Source of the DNA: Arthrobacter sp. ZGTC131
Lineage (GTDB): Bacteria; Actinomycetota; Actinomycetes; Actinomycetales; Micrococcaceae
DNA: 64,000 nt
Assembly (NCBI RefSeq): GCF_002929275.1
Contig: NZ_PJIK01000002.1
Location: 249,958 to 313,957, forward strand
Direction: 5' to 3'
This document shows, one piece after another, positions 50,874-59,326 of this stretch. The position numbers and the translations under genes were made by a program. Each line of letters opens with the position of its first letter. The first letter of the stretch is position 1. The notes beneath the pieces are model-generated. The model was not told the DNA's origin. It did not search any database and saw only the letters and a program-made list of their open reading frames with translations.

Positions 50874-51796
50874 TGGGCCAGGCACAGCAGGCCCCCGGAG
50901 CGCGGGCCCGATCGCGGACCCGCCAGCCGAGGCCCAACCCGACCCCCGGAGCGGGGCGCAACCTTCCTGCGGCAACCGCCGTCGGATTGGCCATGCTCTT
51001 TGCCGTATTGGGCGGTCTGCTGTTCCTGCCGCTCGGCTTCGTCGCCGTCACCACCACCTTTGCCGTGTTCGGCGTGTGGGAAATCTTCCGTGCCCTCGAG
51101 GCCAACGGAACACGCCTGCCGATCGTCCCCGTCATGGTCGGCACTGTCGCCATGCCCTTCTCCGCCTACTTCGGCGGACCGGAAAGCCTGTTGTTCGCCA
51201 TGCTGATCAGCAGCGTGGCCGTGCTCCTGTGGCGGTCTGTCGAGAACGCCACCGGCTCGGCCCGGAGCATCTTCGCCGGCGTCTTCACACTCGCCTGGGT
51301 TCCGTTCCTCATCAGTTTCGCCGCGCTGCCGCTCCACGTGGCGGGCGGCGTGACCCCGATCGGCCCCTGGCCCGGCGGAGTGGTGCCGGAGGGGGCATGG
51401 CAGGTCGTCATCCTGCTCCTCCTCGTGGTCTCCAATGACACTTTCGGCTACCTGGTGGGAGCGTCCCTGGGCAAGCACCCCATGGCTCCTAAGATCAGCC
51501 CCAAGAAATCATGGGAAGGCTTCGCCGGGTCCATCGCCGGCGCCATGCTGATCGGCGTCCTGGCCAGCATCTTCCTGCTGGGCAAGCCCTGGTGGGTGGG
51601 CGTGGTCCTGGCAGTGGGCATGGTGGCGTCCGCGACCGCCGGCGACTTCGCGGAGTCCATGGTGAAACGCGAACTGGGCATCAAGGACATGAGCAGCATC
51701 CTGCCCGGACACGGCGGGGTCATGGACAGGCTGGACTCTATCGTGTTCGCCTCTCCGGTGGCCTTCATGCTGTTCGTCCTGGTGTCCGGGGCCTGA
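50873..51796 (+). CDS. cdsA: Phosphatidate cytidylyltransferase
   Basis: 307 residues with about eight spans. It makes CDP-diacylglycerol from phosphatidic acid and CTP, the precursor for all phospholipids and for the CDP-alcohol transferase at 42120. The C-terminal 'ESMVKRELGIKDMSSILPGH' plus 'GGVMDRLDSIVFASP' is the CdsA signature; 'PKKSWEGFAGSIAG' and 'SNDTFGYLVG' precede it. The basic N-terminal tail (residues 1-35) is actinobacterial. Starts one base inside frr. Confidence 0.95.
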   Translation: MGQAQQAPGARARSRTRQPRPNPTPGAGRNLPAATAVGLAMLFAVLGGLLFLPLGFVAVTTTFAVFGVWEIFRALEANGTRLPIVPVMVGTVAMPFSAYFGGPESLLFAMLISSVAVLLWRSVENATGSARSIFAGVFTLAWVPFLISFAALPLHVAGGVTPIGPWPGGVVPEGAWQVVILLLLVVSNDTFGYLVGASLGKHPMAPKISPKKSWEGFAGSIAGAMLIGVLASIFLLGKPWWVGVVLAVGMVASATAGDFAESMVKRELGIKDMSSILPGHGGVMDRLDSIVFASPVAFMLFVLVSGA

Positions 51797-51800
51797 CGCC

Positions 51801-51856
51801 GGCGCCCGAGACTCCGGGCGTGAGATGCGGCGCCCGGGACTTCGGGCATGACATTC
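51801..51856. repeat. 28-bp tandem repeat after the cdsA stop
   Basis: Two copies (51801-51828 and 51829-51856) sharing GGCGCCCG, GACT and CGGGC, each carrying a TGA. The end of cdsA itself (CCGGGGCCTGAC) resembles the tail of the unit, as though a third, degenerate copy contained the real stop codon. Confidence 0.75.
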
Positions 51857-51941
51857 CTGCCCCGCTGCGCCCGCGGCGGCCAACGCGGCGCCCTACAATA
51901 TTGCGGTTACTACTGAGCTGAAAAGCATTGAAGGAAACAAG

Positions 51942-52526
51942 GTGAGAGTGGACAGCAAGCGGCAGATTCCCGCGTCTTTTGAGCGTGTGGCACGGACCGA
52001 CTACGGGTACAACGCCAAGCAGGTGGACCAGTTCCTGCAGCGGGCCCGTGTGTCCCTGGAGACGCCGGCCGCCGCCGTCCACCCCATCAGGAGCGCCGAC
52101 GTCCGGTCGGTCTCTTTCGACCCCGTCAAGGGCGGATACTCCGCCACGGCGGTTGACGCGGCCCTCGACCGGCTCGAAGACGCCTTCGCCCGGCGGGAAC
52201 GCGACGAACTCATCGCGGAGCAGGGGGAGGAGGCCTGGCTGCGGCAGATCGGGCAGCTTTCCGGAACGCTGCGGGGCCGCCTGCACAGGCCCGACGGCGA
52301 CAGGTTCCGCCGCCCGGTCAAGAAGAAGGCACGGAGCTACAACACCAAAGACGTCGACAGGCTGTGCAGGGACCTGATCGGCTACCTCGAGGAGGACAAG
52401 CCGCTCAGTGTCGACAACGTCCGGCGGGCCGTCTTCCGCCCGGCGGTCGGCAGTGACGGCTACGAGGAAACCCAGGTGGACGCATTCCTGGACCGTGTGG
52501 TCGAACTGATGGCCGCCATCGACTGA
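51942..52526 (+). CDS. DivIVA-domain protein (three short DivIVA-like repeats)
   Basis: 194 residues from a GTG at 51942 (AAGGAAACAAGG upstream). It holds three repeats of a short DivIVA-like unit: 'YGYNAKQVDQFLQRAR' (residues ~24-39), 'GGYSATAVDAALDRLEDAFA' (~65-84) and 'SYNTKDVDRLCRDLIGYLE' (~130-148), with a fourth partial 'DGYEETQVDAFLDRVVELMA' at the C-terminus. It lacks the long coiled coil of true DivIVA/Wag31. Such proteins are probably cell-pole or division-associated; role unproven. Confidence 0.85.
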   Translation: MRVDSKRQIPASFERVARTDYGYNAKQVDQFLQRARVSLETPAAAVHPIRSADVRSVSFDPVKGGYSATAVDAALDRLEDAFARRERDELIAEQGEEAWLRQIGQLSGTLRGRLHRPDGDRFRRPVKKKARSYNTKDVDRLCRDLIGYLEEDKPLSVDNVRRAVFRPAVGSDGYEETQVDAFLDRVVELMAAID

Positions 52527-52551
52527 TCCGGTCACCCCGGAAACCACCCAC

Positions 52552-52633
52552 GCCGGAAACCGCCGCTCCGCCGAAACCGCCCCAGCCGGAAACCGCCGCT
52601 CCGCCGAAACCGCCCCAGCCGGAAACCGCCGCT
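52552..52633. repeat. 33-bp tandem repeat, 2.5 copies, between convergent genes
   Basis: The 33-mer opening GCCGGAAACCGCCGCTCC and ending GAAACCGCCCCA occurs at 52552-52584 and 52585-52617, perfect, then a 16-base partial to 52633 where it meets the symporter's stop. It is open in several frames but is not part of either annotated protein. Confidence 0.9.
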
Positions 52634-54099
52634 CAGCGTTCCGTGGCCAGTGGCCTTTCGGGCGTGTGGAGCCTGGTCATGACCTTGGTGATGGTCCGCG
52701 GCACGCGGGCACTCGTTGCCCGGGACGTCAGGATCATGACGGCAAAGGCGGCAGGCACCGTCCATGCCGCAGGCTGGGCCAGCCAGAACGGCGTCCCGGC
52801 CGCCCCGAGCACGGTCCCGGCCACCATGGCCCCGCCGCACAGCACACCTCCGGTCACCATGCCCGCAATGGCGCCGGCATCGGTAAGGCCCCGCCACCAG
52901 ATCCCGAGCAGCAGCACGGGGCAAATGGTGGACGCCGTGAAGGCGAACACCAGGCCAACACTGCCGGCGAGGGCCAGTGAGTCCGTCATGAACGCCAGGC
53001 CCAGCGGCACCATCGCTGAAACCAGCGCTGCAAGCCTGAAGCCGCGGACGCTTCCCCCCAGCACATCCTGGCTGATCACGCCGGCCAGGGAAACCACCAG
53101 CCCGGACGTCGTGGACAGGAAGGCGGCGAACGCTCCTGCCACAACGAGGGCGGACAGCAGCTCGCCGGCCGGGCCGTCGATGAGCCGTCCCGGCAGCAGC
53201 AGCACCACGGCGTCGGCCTGCCCCGTGTGGGCTAGTCCCGGTGCGAAGACGCGCCCCAGCAGCCCGAACGCGGTGGGGAACAGGTAGAACACGGACAGCA
53301 GCCCCAGCACAATCAACGTGGTGCGCCGGGCGGAGTGCCCGTCCGGATTCGTGTAGAAGCGGACCAGGACGTGCGGCAGGCCCAGGGTTCCGAACAGCAA
53401 TGCCACCAACAGCGAGATGTTTTGGTACGGGCCGGCCGGGGCCAGGCCCGTGGGGTTGGTGGCGGGCGCAGCCTCGCCGGGGAAGTCGTTTCCACCCAGG
53501 ACGAGGACCATGAAGATGATGGGGACGGCCAGCGCGGTGAGCTTAAGCCAGTACTGGAATGCCTGGACAAAGGTGATCGAACGCATGCCGCCGGCCACCA
53601 CGGTCAGGCACACCACCACAACCACGGCGGTGGACCCCACCCAGGGCGGCAGGCCCGTGGTGGTCCGGATCGTCAGGGCGGCGCCGTGCAGCTGGGGGAC
53701 GATGTACAGCCAGCCCACAATGACCACTGCCAGGCTCGTCACCCGGCGCACGGCGAGGGAATCCAGCCTTGCCTCCGTGAAGTCAGGAATTGTGTAAGCC
53801 CCCGAGCGCCGGAGCGGGGCCGCCACGAACAGCAGGAGCATCAGGTAGCCGGCCGTGTAACCCACCGGGTACCAGAGGGCATCCGTGCCGGACAGCAGAA
53901 TCAGGCCGGCCACGCCGAGGAAGCTCGCGGCAGAGAGGTACTCGCCGCCGATCGCCGAGGCATTCCACCAGGGCCGCACGGTGCGGGAGGCGACGTAGAA
54001 GTCTCCGGTGGTCCGGGAAATCCGGAGCCCGTAGAATCCGATCACCGCGGTGGCCACGGACACTGCGGTGATGGCGGCGATGCCTACGGCCGGACTCAC
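52633..54099 (-). CDS. Sodium/solute symporter (ActP-like carboxylate permease)
   Basis: 488 residues, about 13 spans, SSS family. 'GGEYLSAASFLGVAGLILLS' (span 2), 'GTLGLPHVLVRFYTNPDGHS' and 'AFLSTTSGLVVSLAGVISQD' (sodium-site span) mark the acetate-permease (ActP) branch, which carries acetate, pyruvate or other small monocarboxylates. Its start lies four bases from the end of a small membrane protein gene. Part of a minus-strand operon with LytTR and LytS genes. Confidence 0.88.
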   Translation of the reverse strand: MSPAVGIAAITAVSVATAVIGFYGLRISRTTGDFYVASRTVRPWWNASAIGGEYLSAASFLGVAGLILLSGTDALWYPVGYTAGYLMLLLFVAAPLRRSGAYTIPDFTEARLDSLAVRRVTSLAVVIVGWLYIVPQLHGAALTIRTTTGLPPWVGSTAVVVVVCLTVVAGGMRSITFVQAFQYWLKLTALAVPIIFMVLVLGGNDFPGEAAPATNPTGLAPAGPYQNISLLVALLFGTLGLPHVLVRFYTNPDGHSARRTTLIVLGLLSVFYLFPTAFGLLGRVFAPGLAHTGQADAVVLLLPGRLIDGPAGELLSALVVAGAFAAFLSTTSGLVVSLAGVISQDVLGGSVRGFRLAALVSAMVPLGLAFMTDSLALAGSVGLVFAFTASTICPVLLLGIWWRGLTDAGAIAGMVTGGVLCGGAMVAGTVLGAAGTPFWLAQPAAWTVPAAFAVMILTSRATSARVPRTITKVMTRLHTPERPLATER

Positions 54100-54103
54100 C
54101 GGC

Positions 54104-54457
54104 TCACCGTCTGTCCTCGGCGAGGTCCCGGTAGCGGGCCTCGTTGCGCGTGGCGCTGCGGATGTACAGCCAGGCGCTGATCCCGGTCACGGGATAGATT
54201 CCGGCGCCGAGCAGGAGCCAGTCAAAAGGGATTCCCGCGATCCGGGTCTCCGCCAGCCCCGGGATGGCGCCGAGCAGCACGGGAAACGCGCCGAGGATCA
54301 GCAGGAAACCGCCGGCCACCACCAGGGCGAGCCGGAGCTGGGAGCGGATCAGGGACCGGACAAACACCTGCCCCATTGCCGATTCCTCGGCGGCCTCCCG
54401 CGGTTCGGCCGCCGGCCTGGCCGCCGAACGGGGAGCCGTCACCCTGACGCGTGTCAT
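54104..54457 (-). CDS. Small two-span membrane protein partner of the symporter
   Basis: 117 residues from the ATG at 54457, which overlaps the LytTR stop by four bases (ATGA). A charged, Ala/Pro-rich N-terminus (~1-40), then two spans: 'LALVVAGGFLLILGAFPVLL' (about residues 44-63) and 'FDWLLLGAGIYPVTGISAWL' (about 76-95), ending in an acidic/basic tail. Its position directly before an ActP-like gene matches the small DUF485-type partner of ActP, though the sequence match is weaker than for 56588-56968. Confidence 0.75.
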   Translation of the reverse strand: MTRVRVTAPRSAARPAAEPREAAEESAMGQVFVRSLIRSQLRLALVVAGGFLLILGAFPVLLGAIPGLAETRIAGIPFDWLLLGAGIYPVTGISAWLYIRSATRNEARYRDLAEDRR

Positions 54458-55176
54458 GCCTGCGGCCGGATCCGGGTCGCCTCGAGCTTCTCCCGGACGG
54501 CCGGCAGGTGGCGGCGGCTGATCGGCAGCTCGGCATCCTCCACGGTGACGCTGGGACGGACCGCGGCGAGCTTCAGGTGCGTGACGTGCGAGAGGGCAAT
54601 GAGATACGAACGGTGGGTGCGGATGAAACCGGCGTCTGTCCACTGCTGTTCCAGGTCCGCCAGCGGAACGCGGATCAGGTAGCTGGCATCGGCCGTGTGC
54701 AGCCGCGCATAGTCTCCCTGCGCCTGGACGTACGTGACGTCGTCGCGCCGGATCATTTTGGTGGTGCCGCCCTGGTCAACGGTGATCATCTCGGGTGCGG
54801 CGCCGCCGCCGTCGCGGATCAGCTCGCTGATCCGGCCCACCGAACGGGCCAGCCGCTCCGCCCGGACGGGCTTCAGCAGGTAGTCCACCGCCGCCAGCTC
54901 GAATGCCTCGAGGGCGCAGTCCTCGTCAGCGGTGACAAATACGACGGCGGGCGGCCGGCTGCTGCGGGAAATGACCCTCGCGATGTCCAGTCCGGACACC
55001 GCCGGCATATGGATGTCCAGGAAGACGGCGTCCACGGACTCGGATTCGAGGGCCCGGAGCGCCTCGGCGCCGGAGGACGCGCGAAGTATGGTGCCGATCC
55101 TCTCATCCCTGCCCAAGAGGAAGGCGAGTTCTTCGATGGCGGGCAGCTCGTCGTCGGCGACGAGTACGTTAATCAT
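54454..55176 (-). CDS. LytTR-family response regulator
   Basis: 240 residues: receiver domain (residues 1-118) with the acidic pocket 'VADDE', phosphoacceptor Asp in 'VDAVFLDIHMPAVSGLDIAR' and lysine in 'DYLLKPVRAER'; C-terminal LytTR DNA-binding domain from about residue 135 ('YVQAQGDYARLHTADASYLI' and 'FIRTHRSYLIALSHVTHL'). It is encoded just after its kinase and overlaps the small membrane gene. Likely controls one or both neighbouring symporters. Known LytTR systems respond to extracellular pyruvate. Confidence 0.92.
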   Translation of the reverse strand: MINVLVADDELPAIEELAFLLGRDERIGTILRASSGAEALRALESESVDAVFLDIHMPAVSGLDIARVISRSSRPPAVVFVTADEDCALEAFELAAVDYLLKPVRAERLARSVGRISELIRDGGGAAPEMITVDQGGTTKMIRRDDVTYVQAQGDYARLHTADASYLIRVPLADLEQQWTDAGFIRTHRSYLIALSHVTHLKLAAVRPSVTVEDAELPISRRHLPAVREKLEATRIRPQA

Positions 55177-55225
55177 GGTTCTAGGTTATCTTCCGGCCGG
55201 GGCCTGCCGTTCTCAGGCACAGTGC

Positions 55226-56422
55226 TCAGGCGTTGTGCCCCGGCTGGGACTTGGGGACCCGCATGGTGATCAGCGTCCCCTCGCCGGGCGCCGTCTCGAT
55301 CACCAGGCCGTGGTCGTCGCCGTATACCTGGCGAAGCCGTGCGTCGACGTTCCGCAGCCCCACGTGCTCACCGTCCATGTGTCCGGCCAGCATGGACTGG
55401 AGCTGCACCGGATCCATCCCCACGCCGTCGTCCTCGATGGTGACCTCCGCGAACGCGCCGGAATCGTTGGCGGAGATGGTGATGTGCCCGGGGCCTTCCT
55501 TCGCCTCCAGGCCGTGCCGGACGGCATTTTCCACGAGCGGCTGCAGGCTCAGGAACGGTATCACCGTGCTCAACACCTCGGGCGCGATCCGGAGGCTCAC
55601 CTGCACCCGCTCACCGAACCGGGCCCGCTCCAGCAAAAGGTACCGGTCGATGCACCGCAGCTCCTCGGCGAGGGTGGTGAAATCGCCGTGCCGCCGGAAC
55701 GAGTAGCGGGTGAAATCCGCGAACTCCACCACCAGTTCGCGGGCCCGCGCCGGGTCCGTGTTGATGAAGGAGGCAATGGCGTTCAGCGAGTTGTAGATGA
55801 AGTGCGGGCTGATCTGTGCCCGCAGCGCCCGCACCTCCGCCTCCATCAGGAGGGTCCGGGAGGCATCCAGCTCGGCCAGCTCCACCTGGGCGGCCACCCA
55901 GTCGGCCACTTCCGTGGTGGCACGGACCAGGCCGGCGCCGGCCGAGGGGGCAAAGGCCGCAACGACACCCACCACGCGGGACCCTGCCCGGATGGGCGCG
56001 ATCACGGCGGCCCCAATGGATCCGGACTTCCGGGCTGAGAGTTGCAGGTCGGCGGCGTTGAACACCTGGGTCCTCCCGCCGGAAAGCACGTCGGCGGCGA
56101 GCTCCATGAGCCGGGGCCTGAGTTCTTCGCCGGGCCCGTCCCACGCCAGCACGCCGGACACGTCGGTGATGGCGAGCGCGTCGCAGCCCAGCAGGGTCCG
56201 GAGCTGCCGGCTGGCCTTCGCGGCACCGGCCGGGTTCAGTCCCGTCCGCAGGTGCCGGCCGGCTTTCGATGCCGCGTGAAGGGTGGTGTAGGTGGCACGC
56301 TCGGCGTCGGTGCCCAGCTCGCGGAAGGAGCGGAGCACCTTGAGGCCAACCAGGACGACGACGGCAATCGCCAGGGCGATCACCGCGACGGCGGCTGCGG
56401 CGTAGAGCGGGGAGTCGGGCAT
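55226..56422 (-). CDS. LytS-type sensor histidine kinase
   Basis: 398 residues from the ATG at 56422. One N-terminal membrane span (residues ~9-30), a GAF-like sensor module (about 70-190), then the histidine-kinase_A/LytS motif 'ISPHFIYNSLNAIASFINTD' (phosphoacceptor His) and HATPase with 'PLVENAVRHGLEA' and 'IEDDGVGMDP'. Most LytS kinases have a multi-span sensor; this one has a single span plus GAF, so it may sense a cytoplasmic signal. Pairs with the LytTR regulator 49 bp downstream. Confidence 0.92.
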   Translation of the reverse strand: MPDSPLYAAAAVAVIALAIAVVVLVGLKVLRSFRELGTDAERATYTTLHAASKAGRHLRTGLNPAGAAKASRQLRTLLGCDALAITDVSGVLAWDGPGEELRPRLMELAADVLSGGRTQVFNAADLQLSARKSGSIGAAVIAPIRAGSRVVGVVAAFAPSAGAGLVRATTEVADWVAAQVELAELDASRTLLMEAEVRALRAQISPHFIYNSLNAIASFINTDPARARELVVEFADFTRYSFRRHGDFTTLAEELRCIDRYLLLERARFGERVQVSLRIAPEVLSTVIPFLSLQPLVENAVRHGLEAKEGPGHITISANDSGAFAEVTIEDDGVGMDPVQLQSMLAGHMDGEHVGLRNVDARLRQVYGDDHGLVIETAPGEGTLITMRVPKSQPGHNA

Positions 56423-56524
56423 GCTGCCCAGCGTAGCGCCTGCCGTTTGTCGCAGCATCGCGACCGCTAGGCGACCGGAATCCCGCAAAGACTGGAACCC
56501 TGCCCGGGAGCGGAGCACAGTGAT

Positions 56525-56568
56525 GGGAGTCACACTGGTGCGGAGCGTGCGAGCCGGTGTGGGAGTCA
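56525..56568. promoter_or_regulatory. Direct repeat GGGAGTCA in the LytS/DUF485 gap
   Basis: GGGAGTCA occurs at 56525-56532 and at 56561-56568, 36 bp apart, in the 165-bp divergent gap just before the DUF485 start. LytTR regulators bind paired direct repeats, but normally closer together. Candidate only. Confidence 0.3.
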
Positions 56569-56587
56569 GTCTCAATGAGGAGGAACG

Positions 56588-56968
56588 ATGGGTAACAGTG
56601 CCCGAACTCCGGACGTCGCGGCGTCCGCGGACTTCGAGGAAGTCCAAGCCACCGAGCAGTTCAAGGAACTGCGCAGGCGCCACCGCAGCTTTGTCTTTCC
56701 CATGGCCGTGGCGTTCCTGCTGTGGTACTTCGCGTACGTCCTGCTGGCCGATTATGCGGTCGACTTCATGTCCAGCAAGGTGTGGGGCAACATCAACGTG
56801 GGGCTGATCATGGGCCTGCTCCAGTTTGTCACCACGTTTGCCATCACGGGCTGGTACGTCAGCTACTCCAACAGGAAGCTGGACCCCATCGCGGCGGAGA
56901 TCCGCCACGGCATTGAAGGCCACGAATTCGACAAAGCGGGCAACCGCGTGGGCGGAGCAACCCCATGA
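56588..56968 (+). CDS. DUF485 membrane protein (YjcH type)
   Basis: 126 residues with two spans (about 39-60 and 75-98): 'AVAFLLWYFAYVLLADYAVD' and 'GLLQFVTTFAITGWYVSYSN' with the conserved 'SNRKLDPIAAEIR' after the second. YjcH/DUF485 proteins are encoded with ActP symporters and may be their accessory subunit. GAGGAGGAACG precedes the ATG, an unusually strong ribosome site. The downstream actP-type gene overlaps by four bases (ATGA). Confidence 0.92.
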   Translation: MGNSARTPDVAASADFEEVQATEQFKELRRRHRSFVFPMAVAFLLWYFAYVLLADYAVDFMSSKVWGNINVGLIMGLLQFVTTFAITGWYVSYSNRKLDPIAAEIRHGIEGHEFDKAGNRVGGATP

Positions 56969-58581
56969 TCTACATTCCAGCAGCGGTGGACGTCGCCGCG
57001 CTCCAGGACACCACCCTCCTGAACATGGGCATCTTCGGCCTGTTCGTGGCGGTCACCATGGTGATCGTCCTGCGGGCGAGCCGGAACAACAAGACCGCGG
57101 CGGACTACTACGCGGCCGGCCGCTCCTTCTCCGGCTCGCAGAACGGCACCGCCATCGCCGGCGACTACCTGTCCGCGGCCTCCTTCCTGGGGATCACCGG
57201 TGCCATCGCCATCAACGGCTACGACGGCTTCATGTACTCCATCGGGTTCCTCGTTGCCTGGCTCGTGGCGCTCCTGCTCGTGGCCGAACTGCTGCGCAAT
57301 ACCGGCAAGTTCACCATGGCCGATGTCCTGTCCTTCCGCCTCAAGCAGCGTCCGGTCCGCATCGCCGCCGCCATCTCTACGCTTGCCGTCTGCTTCTTCT
57401 ACCTGCTGGCCCAGATGGCCGGCGCGGGCAGCCTGATCTCGCTTCTGCTGGGCATCAGCGACTGGGGCGGCCAGGCCCTCGTGATCATGGTCGTGGGCGC
57501 GCTCATGATCATGTACGTCCTGATCGGCGGCATGAAGGGCACCACGTGGGTGCAGATCATCAAGGCCATCCTGCTCATTGCCGGCGCCGCAGTGATGACG
57601 CTCTGGGTCCTGGCCATCTACGGCTTCAACCTGTCCAGCCTGCTGGGCGCGGCCGTGGAGACGTCCAACAACCCGAACGTCCTGAACCCGGGCCTGCAGT
57701 ACGGCAAGACGGAGACGTCCAAGCTGGACTTCATGTCGCTGGGCCTCGCCCTGGTCCTCGGCACGGCCGCCCTGCCCCACGTGCTGATGCGCTTCTACAC
57801 GGTGCCCACCGCCAAGGAAGCCCGGAAGTCAGTGGTGTGGTCCATCTGGCTGATCGGCCTTTTCTACCTGTTCACGCTGGTCCTTGGTTACGGCGCAGCT
57901 GCCCTCGTCGGCGCGGAAACCATCAAGGGTGCTCCCGGCGGCGTCAACTCGGCCGCCCCTCTGCTGGCCTTCTACCTGGGCGGACCGCTGCTCCTGGGCT
58001 TCATCTCGGCGGTGGCGTTCGCCACCATCCTGGCCGTGGTGGCCGGACTGACTATAACCGCCGCGGCGTCCTTCGCCCATGACATTTACGCCAGCGTCAT
58101 CGCCAAGGGAAAGGCCGACGCCGACACTGAAGTTAAGGTGGCCCGCCGCACCGTGGTGGTCATCGGAGTCATGGCCATCCTGGGCGGCATCTTCGCCAAC
58201 GGGCAGAACGTCGCCTTCCTGGTGGCGCTCGCGTTCGCCGTTGCCGCCTCCGCCAACCTGCCCACCATCATCTACTCGCTGTTCTGGCGCAGGTTCACCA
58301 CGCAGGGCGCGGTGTGGAGCATGTACGGCGGGCTGGCATCGGCCATCATCCTGATTGTGCTGTCGCCGGTGGTGTCCGGGGCGAAGACGTCGATGATGCC
58401 GGGAGCCAACTTTGCGATCTTCCCGCTCAGCAACCCGGGCATCGTGTCCATCCCGCTGGCCTTCCTCCTGGGCTGGCTGGGCACGGTCCTGGATAAGAAG
58501 CGCGAGGACCGCAGCAAGCAGGCCGAGATGGAGGTCCGTTCCCTGACCGGTGTCGGCGCAGAGAAGGCAGTTGACCACTGA
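56965..58581 (+). CDS. actP: Cation/acetate symporter
   Basis: 538 residues, about 13 spans, SSS family, clearly the ActP branch: 'DYYAAGRSFSGSQNGTAIAG' (loop/span 2), 'DYLSAASFLGITGAIAINGY', 'GTAALPHVLMRFYTVPTAKE' and 'ATILAVVAGLTITAAASFAH' (sodium-site span). Imports acetate, pyruvate or similar acids with a cation. It is 50 residues longer than the sister symporter at 52633-54099 and overlaps its DUF485 partner. A strong terminator follows. Confidence 0.93.
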   Translation: MIYIPAAVDVAALQDTTLLNMGIFGLFVAVTMVIVLRASRNNKTAADYYAAGRSFSGSQNGTAIAGDYLSAASFLGITGAIAINGYDGFMYSIGFLVAWLVALLLVAELLRNTGKFTMADVLSFRLKQRPVRIAAAISTLAVCFFYLLAQMAGAGSLISLLLGISDWGGQALVIMVVGALMIMYVLIGGMKGTTWVQIIKAILLIAGAAVMTLWVLAIYGFNLSSLLGAAVETSNNPNVLNPGLQYGKTETSKLDFMSLGLALVLGTAALPHVLMRFYTVPTAKEARKSVVWSIWLIGLFYLFTLVLGYGAAALVGAETIKGAPGGVNSAAPLLAFYLGGPLLLGFISAVAFATILAVVAGLTITAAASFAHDIYASVIAKGKADADTEVKVARRTVVVIGVMAILGGIFANGQNVAFLVALAFAVAASANLPTIIYSLFWRRFTTQGAVWSMYGGLASAIILIVLSPVVSGAKTSMMPGANFAIFPLSNPGIVSIPLAFLLGWLGTVLDKKREDRSKQAEMEVRSLTGVGAEKAVDH

Positions 58582-58636
58582 CGCTGGACATACGCTGTCT
58601 GTGACATGCGCCCGGGCCGCTGACCCGGCGGCACGG

Positions 58637-58665
58637 CAGAAGCCCCCGCGACGCGGGGGCTTCTG
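58637..58665 (+). terminator. Terminator after actP
   Basis: Perfect 14-bp arms CAGAAGCCCCCGCG (58637-58650) and CGCGGGGGCTTCTG (58652-58665) with a one-base tip as drawn (a few central pairs will open as the loop). No U-run follows, as is common here. It probably serves the actP gene; the next gene on the other strand starts 80 bp beyond. Confidence 0.8.
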
Positions 58666-58744
58666 TGTGCCCGGCTACCTTTTACTGCTGTTCCGATCCT
58701 GCTGCCAGCTGCCTTCCGCTGCGACCGTGGATGGGTGGGTGTGT

Positions 58745-59326
58745 TCAGCCCTTCGGCTTGAGCCGGATGTTGACCATCTTCAGCTCATCCTTGCCGGCGA
58801 AGCGGTAGACGAGTTCGATGTCCTTGCCCTCGCATTTGATGAGCCCGGTCACGTCAGCGATGTTGGTTTCATTTTCGGTGCTGACTTTGAGGTCGTCGTA
58901 CGCCGTGGAGCAGGACGGGTCCAGCTTCAGGCTCTCGACGCCGGACGCGAAATCCTCCTTTGTCAGCTGCTCTTTGAGCGCAGGGTCCATGAAGTCGTTG
59001 TAGGCCTTGTCCGTCTCCCCGGCGATGACCAGCCTGGTGAAGCCGTCCGCAAGGTCAGAGGCATTCCGAGTGGCTCCGCCCACGAGGTTCAGAATCAGCA
59101 GCACTCCGACGACTACCAGCAGCAGGACTCCTCCGACGATCCCCACAACGATCCAGAGGCCCTTCCGGCTCCTGGCAGGAGGCTGGCCCGGCAGCCCGAA
59201 GGGGGCGGGAGGGAGCGGCTGGCGGCTGCGGAACTGCCGGCCGTACGGCTGCTGGCCGTACGGAGCCCCGGAAGGGGGTTCGCCGGAGGGCTGACCGGGC
59301 TGGTACGGGTCCTGGGGGTTGCTCAA
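58745..59326 (-). CDS. Membrane-anchored extracytoplasmic protein (DUF4878-like)
   Basis: 193 residues from a TTG at 59326 with AAAGG six bases upstream; an ATG at 59353 has no ribosome site. The N-terminal ~55 residues are rich in Pro, Gly, Gln and Tyr (including PYGQQPYGRQF-type repeats), followed by a membrane span (about 57-80, 'LWIVVGIVGGVLLLVVVGVL') and an extracytoplasmic NTF2-like domain with two cysteines ('SLKLDPSCSTAYDDLKVS' and 'VTGLIKCEGKDIELVYRF'). Function unknown; common in actinobacteria. Confidence 0.78.
   Translation of the reverse strand: MSNPQDPYQPGQPSGEPPSGAPYGQQPYGRQFRSRQPLPPAPFGLPGQPPARSRKGLWIVVGIVGGVLLLVVVGVLLILNLVGGATRNASDLADGFTRLVIAGETDKAYNDFMDPALKEQLTKEDFASGVESLKLDPSCSTAYDDLKVSTENETNIADVTGLIKCEGKDIELVYRFAGKDELKMVNIRLKPKG

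Noticed and set aside
52552-52633. 33-bp repeat considered as coding (minus-strand Gly/Phe/Arg repeat peptide)
   Set aside because: Not in frame with either flanking gene and without its own start signal.
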